NCBI RefSeq assembly: GCF_042140245.1
Contig: NZ_CP159483.1
Location: 1,364,001-1,428,000 of the forward strand
Source of the DNA: MH13 sp042140245
Lineage (GTDB): Bacteria; Pseudomonadota; Alphaproteobacteria; Rhizobiales; MH13
DNA: 64,000 nucleotides
Direction of reading: 5' to 3'
Part shown: positions 51,555 to 60,221 of the stretch, in pieces
How the letters are laid out: the number at the start of each line of letters is the position of its first letter
How positions within the stretch are numbered: the stretch's first letter is position 1
Translations under genes and position numbers: made by a program
Notes under the pieces: generated by a model
Databases searched by the model: none
Told to the model about the DNA's origin: nothing
The model's input: the letters and a program-made list of their open reading frames with translations, nothing else

Positions 51555-52167
51555 GCGCGAAGCCACCCATCACGCCTGCAAATAGCCAATCGAAAATCCG
51601 TGTTGCGCGCTTTGAGCGACGCAGGAAACCTGAAATGCGTTCTGCGCCCAAGATCATTGGGATGACCATAGGGATGGCAATCACCAGAAAAAACAGGCCC
51701 AGAAACATCAGCTTGCCCGATGCGTGTGGATCTGTTGGTGATACGAATTGCGGCAGAAAGGTCACGAAGAACAGGATGATCTTCGGATTGAGAAGATTGA
51801 TCGTCAGGCCCTTCATATAGGCCTTTTTCAGCGAGTTGGACTTCGGCGGCCCATCGCCAGTAAGCCCAGAACCGTGTCGCAGCACCTCATAAGCGAGATA
51901 GGCTAGGTAAGCTGCGCCAACCCATTTGAGCACCTCAAAAGCTTGCGGTGAGGCTGCGATCAGCGCTGACAATCCAATGGCTGCGGCCAATGAATGGACG
52001 ATGATGCCGCTTGATGCTCCAGCCATCGACATGAACCCTGCACGTCGTCCATTGGCCACCGTCTGCCCCAGAAACAGCGTCATGTCTGGACCAGGCGTAA
52101 GCGTTAGAGCGATCGCCGCCAACGAAAAAGCGGCAAGTGTGGCGAGAGATGGGATGAACTCAAACAT
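51526..52167 (-). CDS. LysE/RhtB-family amino acid exporter
   Basis: A 213-residue membrane protein with about six hydrophobic segments. The family N-terminal motif is visible as LTLTPGPDMTLFLGQTVANG RRAG (LTPGPDM is diagnostic), and GLTINLLNPKIILFFVTFLP is the conserved central region. It would export a basic or neutral amino acid such as lysine, homoserine or threonine. It stands alone on this strand between convergent and divergent neighbours, with no adjacent LysG-type regulator. Confidence 0.9.
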   Translation of the reverse strand: MFEFIPSLATLAAFSLAAIALTLTPGPDMTLFLGQTVANGRRAGFMSMAGASSGIIVHSLAAAIGLSALIAASPQAFEVLKWVGAAYLAYLAYEVLRHGSGLTGDGPPKSNSLKKAYMKGLTINLLNPKIILFFVTFLPQFVSPTDPHASGKLMFLGLFFLVIAIPMVIPMILGAERISGFLRRSKRATRIFDWLFAGVMGGFALKLLATQAR

Positions 52168-52215
52168 GATCGAACTTTAACGCGCTACTGCCTGCTTCAC
52201 CACCCGAAAGCGAAC

Positions 52216-53718
52216 TCACTCGTCAGGCCCGACAGCGAGGAAAAGATAGCTGTTGGAGCGGAACGGTGCGGCACCGTCATCGGCCTCCACCACGCCCACC
52301 AGTCGTGCGCCGCGCAGGGGGCTGATGTTGCCTGGCGAGATAATCACCGCCCGCTCTCCTGGACCGGGTCGGCCCCAGGGTGCGGTGAATTCAAAATGGT
52401 TACGCGCTGGGCTGCCATCGTGCCGGAAGGCGCGCAGCGTCTCCTCGCGATCACGCAGATAGTAGGCAAACCCAGCCGAATAACGCCGACCGACGGTCAC
52501 GATGGTGTCAGGCTCCAAACGATCCAAGCGGGTGCTCAACTCCTCGGCATGCTCAGCCCAACCGAACATGTCTTCTAGGTTGGTGCTGGCAATGATCGGA
52601 TGATCGGGACGCACGGTCAGAGCCGCAAGGGCACTGCCAAGCATGATCACTGCCAAGGCGATGCAGGTGATGAGGTTCCAGCGGATCCATTGCCAGCGCG
52701 CGCGATCCAGCAGAATCGCCGTCGTTACAACAATCAAAGCTGGGTAGGCCGTAGCGGCCCAGTTGTAGTTCGCGCTGGATTGAAAGGCTTGCAGGCTCAA
52801 CAGTCCGATGATCGGCAGCGAGAAGAAGAGCAGTAAGCGATCTGCGTTGGGGGTATCACTGCGCCAGCGTTTGACGATTGCAAACAGAAGAGCTGCGAAA
52901 AGGATGGGGCCTGCAACGGCGAATTGACTGCCGAAAAATTCAAGAAAGCTCACCGGGTCAAAGGTGAGACCACCGCCGGAGATGTTCTCACCTGTGTGGC
53001 TGAAGGTGATGAACTCATGTTGGATGTTCCAAATGAGGTTGGGTAGAAAGCCAAGCAGTCCAATGCCAACACCCAACCAAAGATCGCCCCGTTTGAGCAA
53101 AGGCCGCATGTCGCGTGTGAAGGCCAGATAGGCCAGGGCGCAAAGCGGGAAGTAGATCATCGCGTACTTGGCATTGAGCCCGATGGCGATGGCCAGACCA
53201 AAGCCGACAGCCAACGTCGCGCTGGGTGTGCGGGTGTAGTGCACAAAAGCCCAAAGCCCGGCCACCCAACAGACCAGCAGCGGCACATCGGTGGAGATAA
53301 GTAGAGAAGACGCTGAGACAGCAATGGCGAAAAGGTAGCCAAGCGCTGCAAAGAAAGCGGTGCGCGCGGCATAGAGCGATGCAGCCAGGCCAAACACGAG
53401 CATTGTCGTGATGCCGTGGAACAGTGGGGCAGCTGAGCGAATGCAGCCCTCAGTGTTGCCGCAGACAGCCGTGGTTGCCGCGATCAACCAGCCGACGAGG
53501 GGCGGCTTGGAAAAATAGCCCAGCGCCAGGTCTTGAGACCAGTACCAATACTGCGCCTCGTCATAAAACAGATCGAGAGGGGTAAGCAGCAGTACGGCGA
53601 GCCGCACAATCACCACGCCAATCACGATAAGAGCTAGCTTTTTCGCGTAGTATGCGCGGCTCTGCTCAGCAGGCGGCTTGGCGATTGGATTTTCAGAAGA
53701 GGTGGTGGATGTTGCCAT
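52216..53718 (-). CDS. GT39 (ArnT-like) membrane glycosyltransferase
   Basis: A 500-residue polytopic membrane protein with about eleven hydrophobic segments and a periplasmic C-terminal tail (about 380-500). The first loop holds DLFYDEAQYWYWSQDLALGY FSKPPLV, where DEAQYW and the KPP motif mark the dolichyl/undecaprenyl-phosphate-sugar-dependent GT39 family. It would transfer a sugar from a lipid-linked donor to an envelope acceptor, possibly lipid A or a protein. No partner donor-synthesis gene (ArnC- or Dpm1-like) is nearby, so the acceptor is unknown. Confidence 0.85.
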   Translation of the reverse strand: MATSTTSSENPIAKPPAEQSRAYYAKKLALIVIGVVIVRLAVLLLTPLDLFYDEAQYWYWSQDLALGYFSKPPLVGWLIAATTAVCGNTEGCIRSAAPLFHGITTMLVFGLAASLYAARTAFFAALGYLFAIAVSASSLLISTDVPLLVCWVAGLWAFVHYTRTPSATLAVGFGLAIAIGLNAKYAMIYFPLCALAYLAFTRDMRPLLKRGDLWLGVGIGLLGFLPNLIWNIQHEFITFSHTGENISGGGLTFDPVSFLEFFGSQFAVAGPILFAALLFAIVKRWRSDTPNADRLLLFFSLPIIGLLSLQAFQSSANYNWAATAYPALIVVTTAILLDRARWQWIRWNLITCIALAVIMLGSALAALTVRPDHPIIASTNLEDMFGWAEHAEELSTRLDRLEPDTIVTVGRRYSAGFAYYLRDREETLRAFRHDGSPARNHFEFTAPWGRPGPGERAVIISPGNISPLRGARLVGVVEADDGAAPFRSNSYLFLAVGPDE

Positions 53719-53785
53719 CGTGGCGATGTGCGTCCTATGTGGCGTGTGCCCACCTATCGCGGGCTGATATCCAGAGCAAGTTGTT

Positions 53786-54250
53786 GTGACCGCATCAAAG
53801 CCAACAGGCCAGCCTTTTTCTATCCGACCTTTGACGCCAGATGATTATGAGGCGTGGTTGCCACTGTGGCAGGGGTATCTGACCTTTTATAAGGCAAAGC
53901 TTGACCCGGCGGTGACGGACGTCACCTGGGCGCGCTTTCATGATGAGAGCGAACCGATGTTTGTGCTCGGTGCTTTTGATGGCGATCAGTTGCTGGGCAT
54001 TGTTCATTGCGTCAGCCACCGCGCGACCTGGACGGAAGGCTGGTACGTTTATCTGGAGGACCTGTTCACGGTGCCGCAAGCGCGTGGACAGGGGATAGGC
54101 AAGGCGTTGATCCAGGCTGTCTACGACAAAGCCGATGAGATCGGCGCTTCGCGCGTCTACTGGCACACCCATGAAACAAACACGGCTGGTCGCGCGCTTT
54201 ATGACAAGGTGGGGCACAATGCCGGGTTTCTTCAGTATCGCAGGCCGTGA
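53786..54250 (+). CDS. GNAT-family N-acetyltransferase
   Basis: A 154-residue acetyl-CoA-dependent acyltransferase. The N-terminal FSIRPLTPDDYEAWLPLWQG is typical of the family, and the acetyl-CoA motif A is LEDLFTVPQARGQGIGKALI (RGQGIGKAL). The motif-B region RVYWHTHETNTAGRALYDKV resembles amino-group acetyltransferases. Start GTG 53786 has no strong ribosome site. Substrate is unknown. It is followed 33 bp later by a DUF4149-like gene. Confidence 0.88.
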   Translation: MTASKPTGQPFSIRPLTPDDYEAWLPLWQGYLTFYKAKLDPAVTDVTWARFHDESEPMFVLGAFDGDQLLGIVHCVSHRATWTEGWYVYLEDLFTVPQARGQGIGKALIQAVYDKADEIGASRVYWHTHETNTAGRALYDKVGHNAGFLQYRRP

Positions 54251-54283
54251 TAGTCCGCTGCCACTGTCACCAAGGATGATTTG

Positions 54284-54730
54284 ATGGACGCTGCTTTTGC
54301 TGCTCACCTGGCGCTTTATTCAGCGCTTTTCTTCACGGCGCTTACTGCTGGCGCGATGGTGCTGTTTGCTGCCGCCGTTGCGCCGTTGGTGCATAAGGTG
54401 CTGGATAAAGATCGGGCCCGTACACTGACCCGTGCGATGTTCCCAGTTTACTATCTGGTTCTCACGATCATGAGTGGTTTGGCCGCCATTGCCGGATTTT
54501 TGGTCAATGTGGCTGCAGGTCTTGTCCTGGCTGTGATTGCCGGCGGCTTCCTGTTTGCCCGTCAGGTGATGACACCGCGCATCAATGCGCTCAATGACGA
54601 GGTGGCGCGTGGTTCCACCATCCAGGCTGGCCCGGCGAAAATGCTGCACGCTTGGTCGGTGCGCATGAACATGCTTCAGCTCTTTGTGCTCCTGGTCGTG
54701 TTTTGGTTTTTCGCTTTGAGCGCCGGGTAG
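54284..54730 (+). CDS. DUF4149-like integral membrane protein
   Basis: A 148-residue membrane protein with four hydrophobic segments: SALFFTALTAGAMVLFAAAV, FPVYYLVLTIMSGLAAIAGF, a following stretch to GFLFARQVMTPRINALNDE, and MLQLFVLLVVFWFFALSAG. The PRINALNDE motif after the third segment is typical of the DUF4149/TMEM205 group. ATG 54284 follows an in-frame TTG; AAGGAT is upstream. Function is unknown. Confidence 0.72.
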   Translation: MDAAFAAHLALYSALFFTALTAGAMVLFAAAVAPLVHKVLDKDRARTLTRAMFPVYYLVLTIMSGLAAIAGFLVNVAAGLVLAVIAGGFLFARQVMTPRINALNDEVARGSTIQAGPAKMLHAWSVRMNMLQLFVLLVVFWFFALSAG

Positions 54731-54833
54731 GCGTTTCACCCCATCACAATGCCTGCCATCTGTGCTTGCCAGCGTGGCGCGCGCGCGCTTAAACGCAAGC
54801 CTCTCATTGATTTCTCGTATTGGAGTGCATGTC

Positions 54834-56063
54834 ATGGCCCACAAGGGTGACGTCAACAAAGTTGTGCTTGCCTATTCTGGCGGTCTCGACACCTCGATCA
54901 TCCTGAAATGGCTACAGACCGAGTATGATGCTGAGGTGGTGACGTTCACTGCCGATCTCGGTCAAGGTGAGGAGCTGGAGCCAGCGCGCAAAAAAGCTGA
55001 GATGCTCGGCATCCAAGAGATCTACATCGATGATCTGCGCGAAGAGTTTGTGCGCGATTTCGTTTTTCCCATGTTCCGCGCCAATGCCGTCTATGAGGGC
55101 GTCTATTTGCTTGGCACCTCCATTGCCCGGCCATTGATCTCCAAACGGTTGGTTGAAATTGCGCGCGAAACAGGTGCTGATGCTGTTGCGCATGGCGCGA
55201 CCGGCAAGGGCAATGATCAGATCCGGTTCGAACTTAATGCTTATGCGCTTGACCCGGACATCAAAGTGATTGCGCCATGGCGCGAATGGGATTTCAAGTC
55301 CCGCGAAGCGCTGCTTGATTTCGCCGAGAAGCATCAGATTCCCGTGCCCAAGGACAAGCGCGGCGAAGCGCCGTTCTCGGTGGATGCTAACCTTTTGCAC
55401 TCTTCATCGGAAGGCAAAGTGCTGGAAGATCCGAACGTGGATGCGCCGGAATATGTCCATATGCGCACTGTCTCGCCGATGGATGCACCGGATGTGCCAA
55501 CCAAAATCACCATCGGGTTTGAGAAGGGCGACGCAGTTTCCATCAATGGTCAGCAGCTCTCACCAGCGACGTTGCTGGCCAAGCTCAATGATCTGGGTCG
55601 CGACAATGGCATTGGCCGCCTCGACCTGGTGGAGAACCGGTTTGTCGGTATGAAATCGCGTGGTGTTTACGAGACACCAGGCGGGACGATCCTGCTTGAA
55701 GCGCATCGGGCGATGGAATCGATCACGCTCGACCGTGGTGCCGCGCATCTCAAAGATGAGTTGATGCCGCGTTATGCCGAATTGATCTACTACGGTTTCT
55801 GGTTCTCGCCCGAGCGCGAGATGCTGCAAGCGGCCATCGACCATAGCCAGGCTCATGTAGAAGGCGAGGTTTCGCTGACGCTTTACAAAGGCAATGTGAT
55901 CGTTACGGGCCGTGCATCGGCCAAGTCACTTTACTCCGAAGAGCTTGTAACGTTCGAGGACGATCAGGGTGCTTACGATCAGACGGACGCGCAGGGCTTT
56001 ATCAAGCTGAACGCTTTGCGCCTTCGCACGCTGGCTGCTCGCACCAAAAAGTTCGGCGGATAG
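54834..56063 (+). CDS. argG: Argininosuccinate synthase
   Basis: A 409-residue enzyme joining citrulline and aspartate with ATP in arginine synthesis. VVLAYSGGLDTSIILKWL is the PP-loop ATP site, and VTFTADLGQGEELEPARKKA plus YLLGTSIARPLISKRLVEIA, AHGATGKGNDQIRFE are conserved. ATG 54834 (TGGAGTG upstream) gives the usual MAHKGDVNKVV N-terminus; a longer frame to 54762 is rejected. Length is normal for the short type. The YitT-type gene begins 6 bp after its stop. Confidence 0.97.
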   Translation: MAHKGDVNKVVLAYSGGLDTSIILKWLQTEYDAEVVTFTADLGQGEELEPARKKAEMLGIQEIYIDDLREEFVRDFVFPMFRANAVYEGVYLLGTSIARPLISKRLVEIARETGADAVAHGATGKGNDQIRFELNAYALDPDIKVIAPWREWDFKSREALLDFAEKHQIPVPKDKRGEAPFSVDANLLHSSSEGKVLEDPNVDAPEYVHMRTVSPMDAPDVPTKITIGFEKGDAVSINGQQLSPATLLAKLNDLGRDNGIGRLDLVENRFVGMKSRGVYETPGGTILLEAHRAMESITLDRGAAHLKDELMPRYAELIYYGFWFSPEREMLQAAIDHSQAHVEGEVSLTLYKGNVIVTGRASAKSLYSEELVTFEDDQGAYDQTDAQGFIKLNALRLRTLAARTKKFGG

Positions 56064-56069
56064 CGCCTC

Positions 56070-56693
56070 ATGCCAAGCCCGGTTCCTGTCGCTCAATCCA
56101 CCGTCAAACACACGCCGCTGGAGGATGCGCAGGGGCTGGCGACTGGCGTTGTCATGTGCACGATGGGTCTGGTGATCTTGACCCATTTGGGACTGATCAC
56201 TGGGCAGACAGCCGGCCTGGCGGTGGTGATCTCCTATCTTACTGGGATGTCGTTTGGATTGATCTTCTTTCTGGTGAACATCCCGTTCTACCTCTTCGCT
56301 ATCAAGGCGATGGGCTGGGAGTTCACACTGAAGTCGATGGCGTGCGTGGCGGCTCTCTCGCTGGGGACAGAGCTTGTTCCATTGGGCTTTGCCATTGAGC
56401 GGCTGGACCCGGTGCTTGGCACGATCATGTTTGGTGTTGTCACCGGCATCGGGCTGCTCGCCATCTTCCGCCACAAGGCATCGCTCGGGGGTCTGGGCGT
56501 CGTGGCCATCTGGATCCAAGACACGTTCGGTGTGCGTGCAGGCTACATTCAGCTTGGTTTTGATGCCGTGCTGTTTGCGGTGGCCGCGTTTCTGTTTCCG
56601 CTGTCGGTCGTAATGTATTCACTGCTTGGCGCGGTGGTTCTGAACGGCTTGATCGCCTTCAACCATCGCCGTGACTGGTACATTCCGCGCTAA
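56070..56693 (+). CDS. YitT-family membrane protein
   Basis: A 207-residue membrane protein with five to six hydrophobic segments. VVMCTMGLVILTHLGLITGQ, TAGLAVVISYLTGMSFGLIFF, NIPFYLFAIKAMGWEFT and the GGLGVVAIWIQDTFGVRAGY segment match the YitT/DUF161 family. The function of this family is not established. It follows argG by 6 bp, yet a biochemical link to arginine synthesis is not implied. It converges with the M23 peptidase gene. Confidence 0.85.
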   Translation: MPSPVPVAQSTVKHTPLEDAQGLATGVVMCTMGLVILTHLGLITGQTAGLAVVISYLTGMSFGLIFFLVNIPFYLFAIKAMGWEFTLKSMACVAALSLGTELVPLGFAIERLDPVLGTIMFGVVTGIGLLAIFRHKASLGGLGVVAIWIQDTFGVRAGYIQLGFDAVLFAVAAFLFPLSVVMYSLLGAVVLNGLIAFNHRRDWYIPR

Positions 56694-56718
56694 CGCGGAT
56701 CGCCGCTATTTTGTGCTT

Positions 56719-58752
56719 TTAGAAATCGGCTGAGCTTGCCACGCGGATGGTGGCGCCGCGATCGCGTTCCATTAGCTGATCGATCCGGTCACGCTCACGC
56801 TCAAAATCGATGAGGCGTTGGCCTGAGAGTGTTTCTTCGCGGGCCACACGGATGCCCATCGGGTCCACGTTGCGACCGTTCACCAACACCTCATAGTGCA
56901 AGTGCGGACCTGTGGAGAGACCGGTGGAACCGATATAGCCGATCACTTGGCCCTGGCGGACTTCAACGCCTGGTGCGATGCCGTCGGCGAACCGGCTCTG
57001 GTGCGCGTAGGACGTGACATAGCCGTTGGCATGCTCGATGCGAATCCAGCGACCAAAGCCAGAATTCCAGCGCGCATCCGTAACAGTGCCATTACCTGCG
57101 GCAATGATCGGGGTGCCGCGAGGCGCCGACCAATCAACACCATTGTGCATGCGTGAGTAGCCCAAAATGGGATGGCGACGCATGCCGAAGGCGGAGCGGA
57201 AGCGTCCATTGGGCACGGGGTTGCGGATGAGGAACTTGTTCGCCGAAACACCGTCTTCATCGAAGTAGAGCAGCGAACCATCTTCGGCGGTGAAGCGATA
57301 AAATTTGTGTGTGGTTGATCCTGTGGTGATGGATGCAAAAACCACGTCACCTGAGGCATCGCCATCATCATCAAGTTCGTGCAAGACTTCTATGGTGTCG
57401 CCGGGCTGTACGACGCGCTGGTAATCCAGGTCGTAGGCAAAAATCTGGATAAGCTCATTGGCGATGTCCATCGACATGTCGTTGGCAAGCGCTGTCTCAT
57501 AGATCGATGAGTAAATGCGTGCTGAGCCCTGAGCTTCCTGTTCAACAGCGGCAAAGGCGTTGAGGTCCACGATGCGGGGTTCTTCATCCACCTGGTAGCG
57601 CCCAGTTTCAGTCAGCGCGATGGTGAGCAAATGAGAGCGTTCGTCGTAGAGGCTAACGCGAATTGGATCGAAGGTTTCACCGCTTTCATCGGCGGGTGCC
57701 ATGGCAATGCGAAGGCGATGGCCTTCACGCATTTGCGTGGTGTTGAGGAAGGTTTCAAAGGCCGTTTCAACCGGAGCCACGGAGCCTTCGCGTGAACCAT
57801 TGGCGATCAACACTGAGCCGAGTGTGTCGCCTTCACGTAGGGCAACAATGACTTCATCCAAGCCATCGGTAGGAGCAACCGGGTCGTCTTCCACCTTGCC
57901 GATGATGGAGAAGTTTTCTGGGACCACGCGAACCGCATCGAAGCTTTCCAACGCATCCAGTGCGGATTGAGCGTCGGCCTCAGCAGCATTCAATGAGGCG
58001 AAAGCGGAGGATGCTCGGGCAGGATCGGCAAAGGCAAGCGCGCCGCCGGTACCCAGATCAAGCGCTGGTGTAAACCCGGCCGGGACAGCCGGTGCCGCGC
58101 TGTCGCCAACGGTGAAGCGGGCAATGTCGGCCACTTCGAACGCAACTTGTTCCGGGGTCGGGACGGCGTTTTGATCTAGCTCGATCTGTTCGAACGGAAA
58201 GGGCGTTTCGCGCACAGCGATCTCGCCTTCTACCTCAGCATCGTAAATGAGGGAGGCGGCATCAGCGCTGATGATTTCATCATTGCCAGCGAAAAGGTTG
58301 AGCGGATTGAAGGGCGGTCGGCCTTCGCTGACCTCGGTTGATTCAAGAGCCAGTGTTGCGATCACGCGAACAAAGGGCTGAAGGCGCACCACATCCATAT
58401 CGCCTTCGCGATGAATGGTGGAAACGTCAATGAGCTGGCGGTTGGCAATCGGCTCGGCGATCCGGGTCAGGCGATCACCTTTGCCGATACGGCCATCTTC
58501 ATCGATCAAGCTGGCCAGTAGATCGGTTTGCGCCACGTTCGGCGGGACGGCGATTTGCTGGCGGCCATCTACCGCCGCGTAAAGAGCGCCAATCATAAGG
58601 CCAGTGGAGGCAAAGCCGGTGACAACTGTGCTCAGCAGCCATTTTAGGCTGACGCCCCTATGCTCGACGGCGGACGGCTTTTGCGGCTCAAGATTGAGCG
58701 CAGGGTCGTTGCCGACCTTGATCCGTTTTGGGGTACGCCGAAGTGGTGCCAT
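56719..58752 (-). CDS. M23-family (LytM-type) peptidoglycan peptidase or regulator
   Basis: A 677-residue envelope protein. A short basic cytoplasmic N-terminus (TPKRIKVGND) precedes one membrane anchor near 33-62. A long periplasmic region includes a LysM-like segment DEVIVALREGDTLGSVLIAN. The LytM zinc domain is at about 520-640: MHNGVDWSAPRGTPIIAAG supplies His and Asp ligands, and GPHLHYEVLVNGRNVDP the HxH pair. All ligands are present, so it can be an active endopeptidase. It is divergent from the small coiled-coil protein gene. Confidence 0.92.
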   Translation of the reverse strand: MAPLRRTPKRIKVGNDPALNLEPQKPSAVEHRGVSLKWLLSTVVTGFASTGLMIGALYAAVDGRQQIAVPPNVAQTDLLASLIDEDGRIGKGDRLTRIAEPIANRQLIDVSTIHREGDMDVVRLQPFVRVIATLALESTEVSEGRPPFNPLNLFAGNDEIISADAASLIYDAEVEGEIAVRETPFPFEQIELDQNAVPTPEQVAFEVADIARFTVGDSAAPAVPAGFTPALDLGTGGALAFADPARASSAFASLNAAEADAQSALDALESFDAVRVVPENFSIIGKVEDDPVAPTDGLDEVIVALREGDTLGSVLIANGSREGSVAPVETAFETFLNTTQMREGHRLRIAMAPADESGETFDPIRVSLYDERSHLLTIALTETGRYQVDEEPRIVDLNAFAAVEQEAQGSARIYSSIYETALANDMSMDIANELIQIFAYDLDYQRVVQPGDTIEVLHELDDDGDASGDVVFASITTGSTTHKFYRFTAEDGSLLYFDEDGVSANKFLIRNPVPNGRFRSAFGMRRHPILGYSRMHNGVDWSAPRGTPIIAAGNGTVTDARWNSGFGRWIRIEHANGYVTSYAHQSRFADGIAPGVEVRQGQVIGYIGSTGLSTGPHLHYEVLVNGRNVDPMGIRVAREETLSGQRLIDFERERDRIDQLMERDRGATIRVASSADF

Positions 58753-58931
58753 ATGAGCGGTTTATCGTGCCAAACGTGTGCTGGTAAAGCACAATTATCA
58801 AATCTGAAGAGCATGCGCTGACAGGCAAATGTGGTGCCAATGTGAAATCATCGGTTCTACCTATTTTTGAGTACGCGCTGAACGGGTTTCATGATTGCCC
58901 GAATCGCGTTTTGCATGGCATGACGTAAGCC

Positions 58932-59291
58932 ATGGTGTTCTTCAAAGCGCGAAGTTCTGCACGTGACAAAACCAGCGATGATGCGCGGGTTGCAGCGATT
59001 GTTCGGCAAATCCAAGATGTGCGCTCGGGCGTCATGAAAGAGCGGCGCGGCTTAGAGCGTCGCTACGCCGATTTTGTTGGTCAAGCCTCGCAATTGGTTG
59101 ACACCGGCTATGAGGGCGAGCGCGATGATAGCGCCGAGCAACAGCTGACGAAGGTTGAGAGCGATGCTCTCTATGCTCGCAAGCGTCTCTCCGATCTTGA
59201 TCGACATCTAGAATCACTGGACGCGCTCAGCGAGCGCGTGAAGGTGATGTTCGACCCGATTGATGAGATCGAAAGGCTGCGCAAGCGGTAG
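58932..59291 (+). CDS. Small coiled-coil protein of unknown function
   Basis: A 119-residue soluble protein rich in Arg, Asp and Leu. Heptad-like patterns run through most of its length (RVAAIVRQIQDVRSGVMKE, RKRLSDLDRHLESLDALSER). No signal peptide or membrane segment is visible. ATG 58932 is the only good start. It diverges from the M23 peptidase across 179 bp and precedes the DUF1428 gene by 42 bp. I do not recognise the family; by position it might relate to the envelope gene opposite, but nothing proves it. Confidence 0.65.
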   Translation: MVFFKARSSARDKTSDDARVAAIVRQIQDVRSGVMKERRGLERRYADFVGQASQLVDTGYEGERDDSAEQQLTKVESDALYARKRLSDLDRHLESLDALSERVKVMFDPIDEIERLRKR

Positions 59292-59333
59292 TACCATCAA
59301 CGTGATAGGATGGCCTTCGAAAAGGAGGTCATC

Positions 59334-59711
59334 ATGACATATGTCGATGGATTTGTTTTCGCTGTTCTTACCGCGCGTAGGGACGATTTTCGCACCCAAG
59401 CGCAAGCCCTAGCCGATGTTTTCCAGGAGTATGGCGCTCTGTCGGTTTGCGAGTGCTGGGGTGTGGATGTGCCTGATGGCGAAATCACCAGCTTTCCAAT
59501 GGCGGTGAAGAAGGCCCAGAATGAAACGGTGGTGTTTTCCTGGATCGTTTGGCCTGACAAAGCCACCCGCGACAAAGGCAACGCGGATGTCTTTGAAGAC
59601 CCCCGTATGGAGCAGCATTTTTCAGCTTTGCCGCTCGATGGCAAACGGATGATTTTTGGTGGCTTTGAACCGATTGTTGCCGTTGGAGCGACAGGTTTTC
59701 CACCTGGCTGA
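59334..59711 (+). CDS. DUF1428 (YbaA-like) protein
   Basis: A 125-residue soluble protein. ATG 59334 has the strongest Shine-Dalgarno in the window, AAAGGAGG, which decides against an upstream ATG at 59310. The sequence opens MTYVDGFVFAVLT and continues with CECWGVDVPDGEITSFPMAV and MIFGGFEPIVAVG, all typical of DUF1428, a ferredoxin-like alpha/beta fold related to E. coli YbaA. Function is unknown. It ends within a hairpin shared with the convergent DUF2867 gene. Confidence 0.88.
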   Translation: MTYVDGFVFAVLTARRDDFRTQAQALADVFQEYGALSVCECWGVDVPDGEITSFPMAVKKAQNETVVFSWIVWPDKATRDKGNADVFEDPRMEQHFSALPLDGKRMIFGGFEPIVAVGATGFPPG

Positions 59712-59726
59712 GCGGCCCCGCTCAGC
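59707..59726. terminator. Hairpin containing the stop codons of two convergent genes
   Basis: GCTGAGCG and CGCTCAGC form a perfect 8-bp stem around GCCC. The left arm contains TGA (59709-59711) of the DUF1428 gene and the right arm contains, on the other strand, the TGA (59722-59724) of the DUF2867 gene. It could serve as a bidirectional terminator, although no T-tract follows on either side. Confidence 0.5.
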
Positions 59727-60204
59727 GGATGCTGCGCAGCATGGCTTTGGCGATCAGTTTGTGAAACGGCATGATCGCTGCCAGATAGGCTGTGCCCATG
59801 GCGTTGTTGCGCTGAACCAATGTCGATAGGCGCACCCGTTGCCCGGCCTGATCATTGTGCAAATCAACGGCCACCCGAAAGTTGAGATGCTGATCGTCCT
59901 CACCGAGAAGGATGCGCTCGGGTGAATTTGCGATAACTGGAAAAAACCCGACGCAGTTTGTGTTTGACGCCGCTTCCATGGCTTTACCCGTTTTAAGACC
60001 AAGTGGGCCGACGATCCTGTCGCGCATGTCCATGAGGCCAGCTGCCCATCCAGGCAGTGAGTCCATGATGGTGCGGGCCGCGTGCTCCGCATCGCTGAAG
60101 TGCCGACTGGTTCGCACTTCAAACGTGTCACCCCAATCGGCTTGCGGGAAAGCGGGATGGGGCAGGTTCAGTGCGACTTCATGCACAGTGCTGGTCATCA
60201 CCAT
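59722..60204 (-). CDS. DUF2867-domain protein
   Basis: A 160-residue soluble protein. The DUF2867 pattern is visible: ARTIMDSLPGWAAGLMDMRD, ILLGEDDQHLNFRVAVDLHN, and the end NAMGTAYLAAIMPFHKLIAK. This fold is of the SRPBCC-like (START) kind and of unknown role; some members are fused to NAD-binding epimerase domains. ATG 60204 or the ATG two codons later may be the start. It lies 17 bp after the lpd stop on the same strand, so it may be the last gene of the sucB-lpd operon. Confidence 0.8.
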   Translation of the reverse strand: MVMTSTVHEVALNLPHPAFPQADWGDTFEVRTSRHFSDAEHAARTIMDSLPGWAAGLMDMRDRIVGPLGLKTGKAMEAASNTNCVGFFPVIANSPERILLGEDDQHLNFRVAVDLHNDQAGQRVRLSTLVQRNNAMGTAYLAAIMPFHKLIAKAMLRSIR

Positions 60205-60221
60205 CAGTGCCTGCGTGGTTG

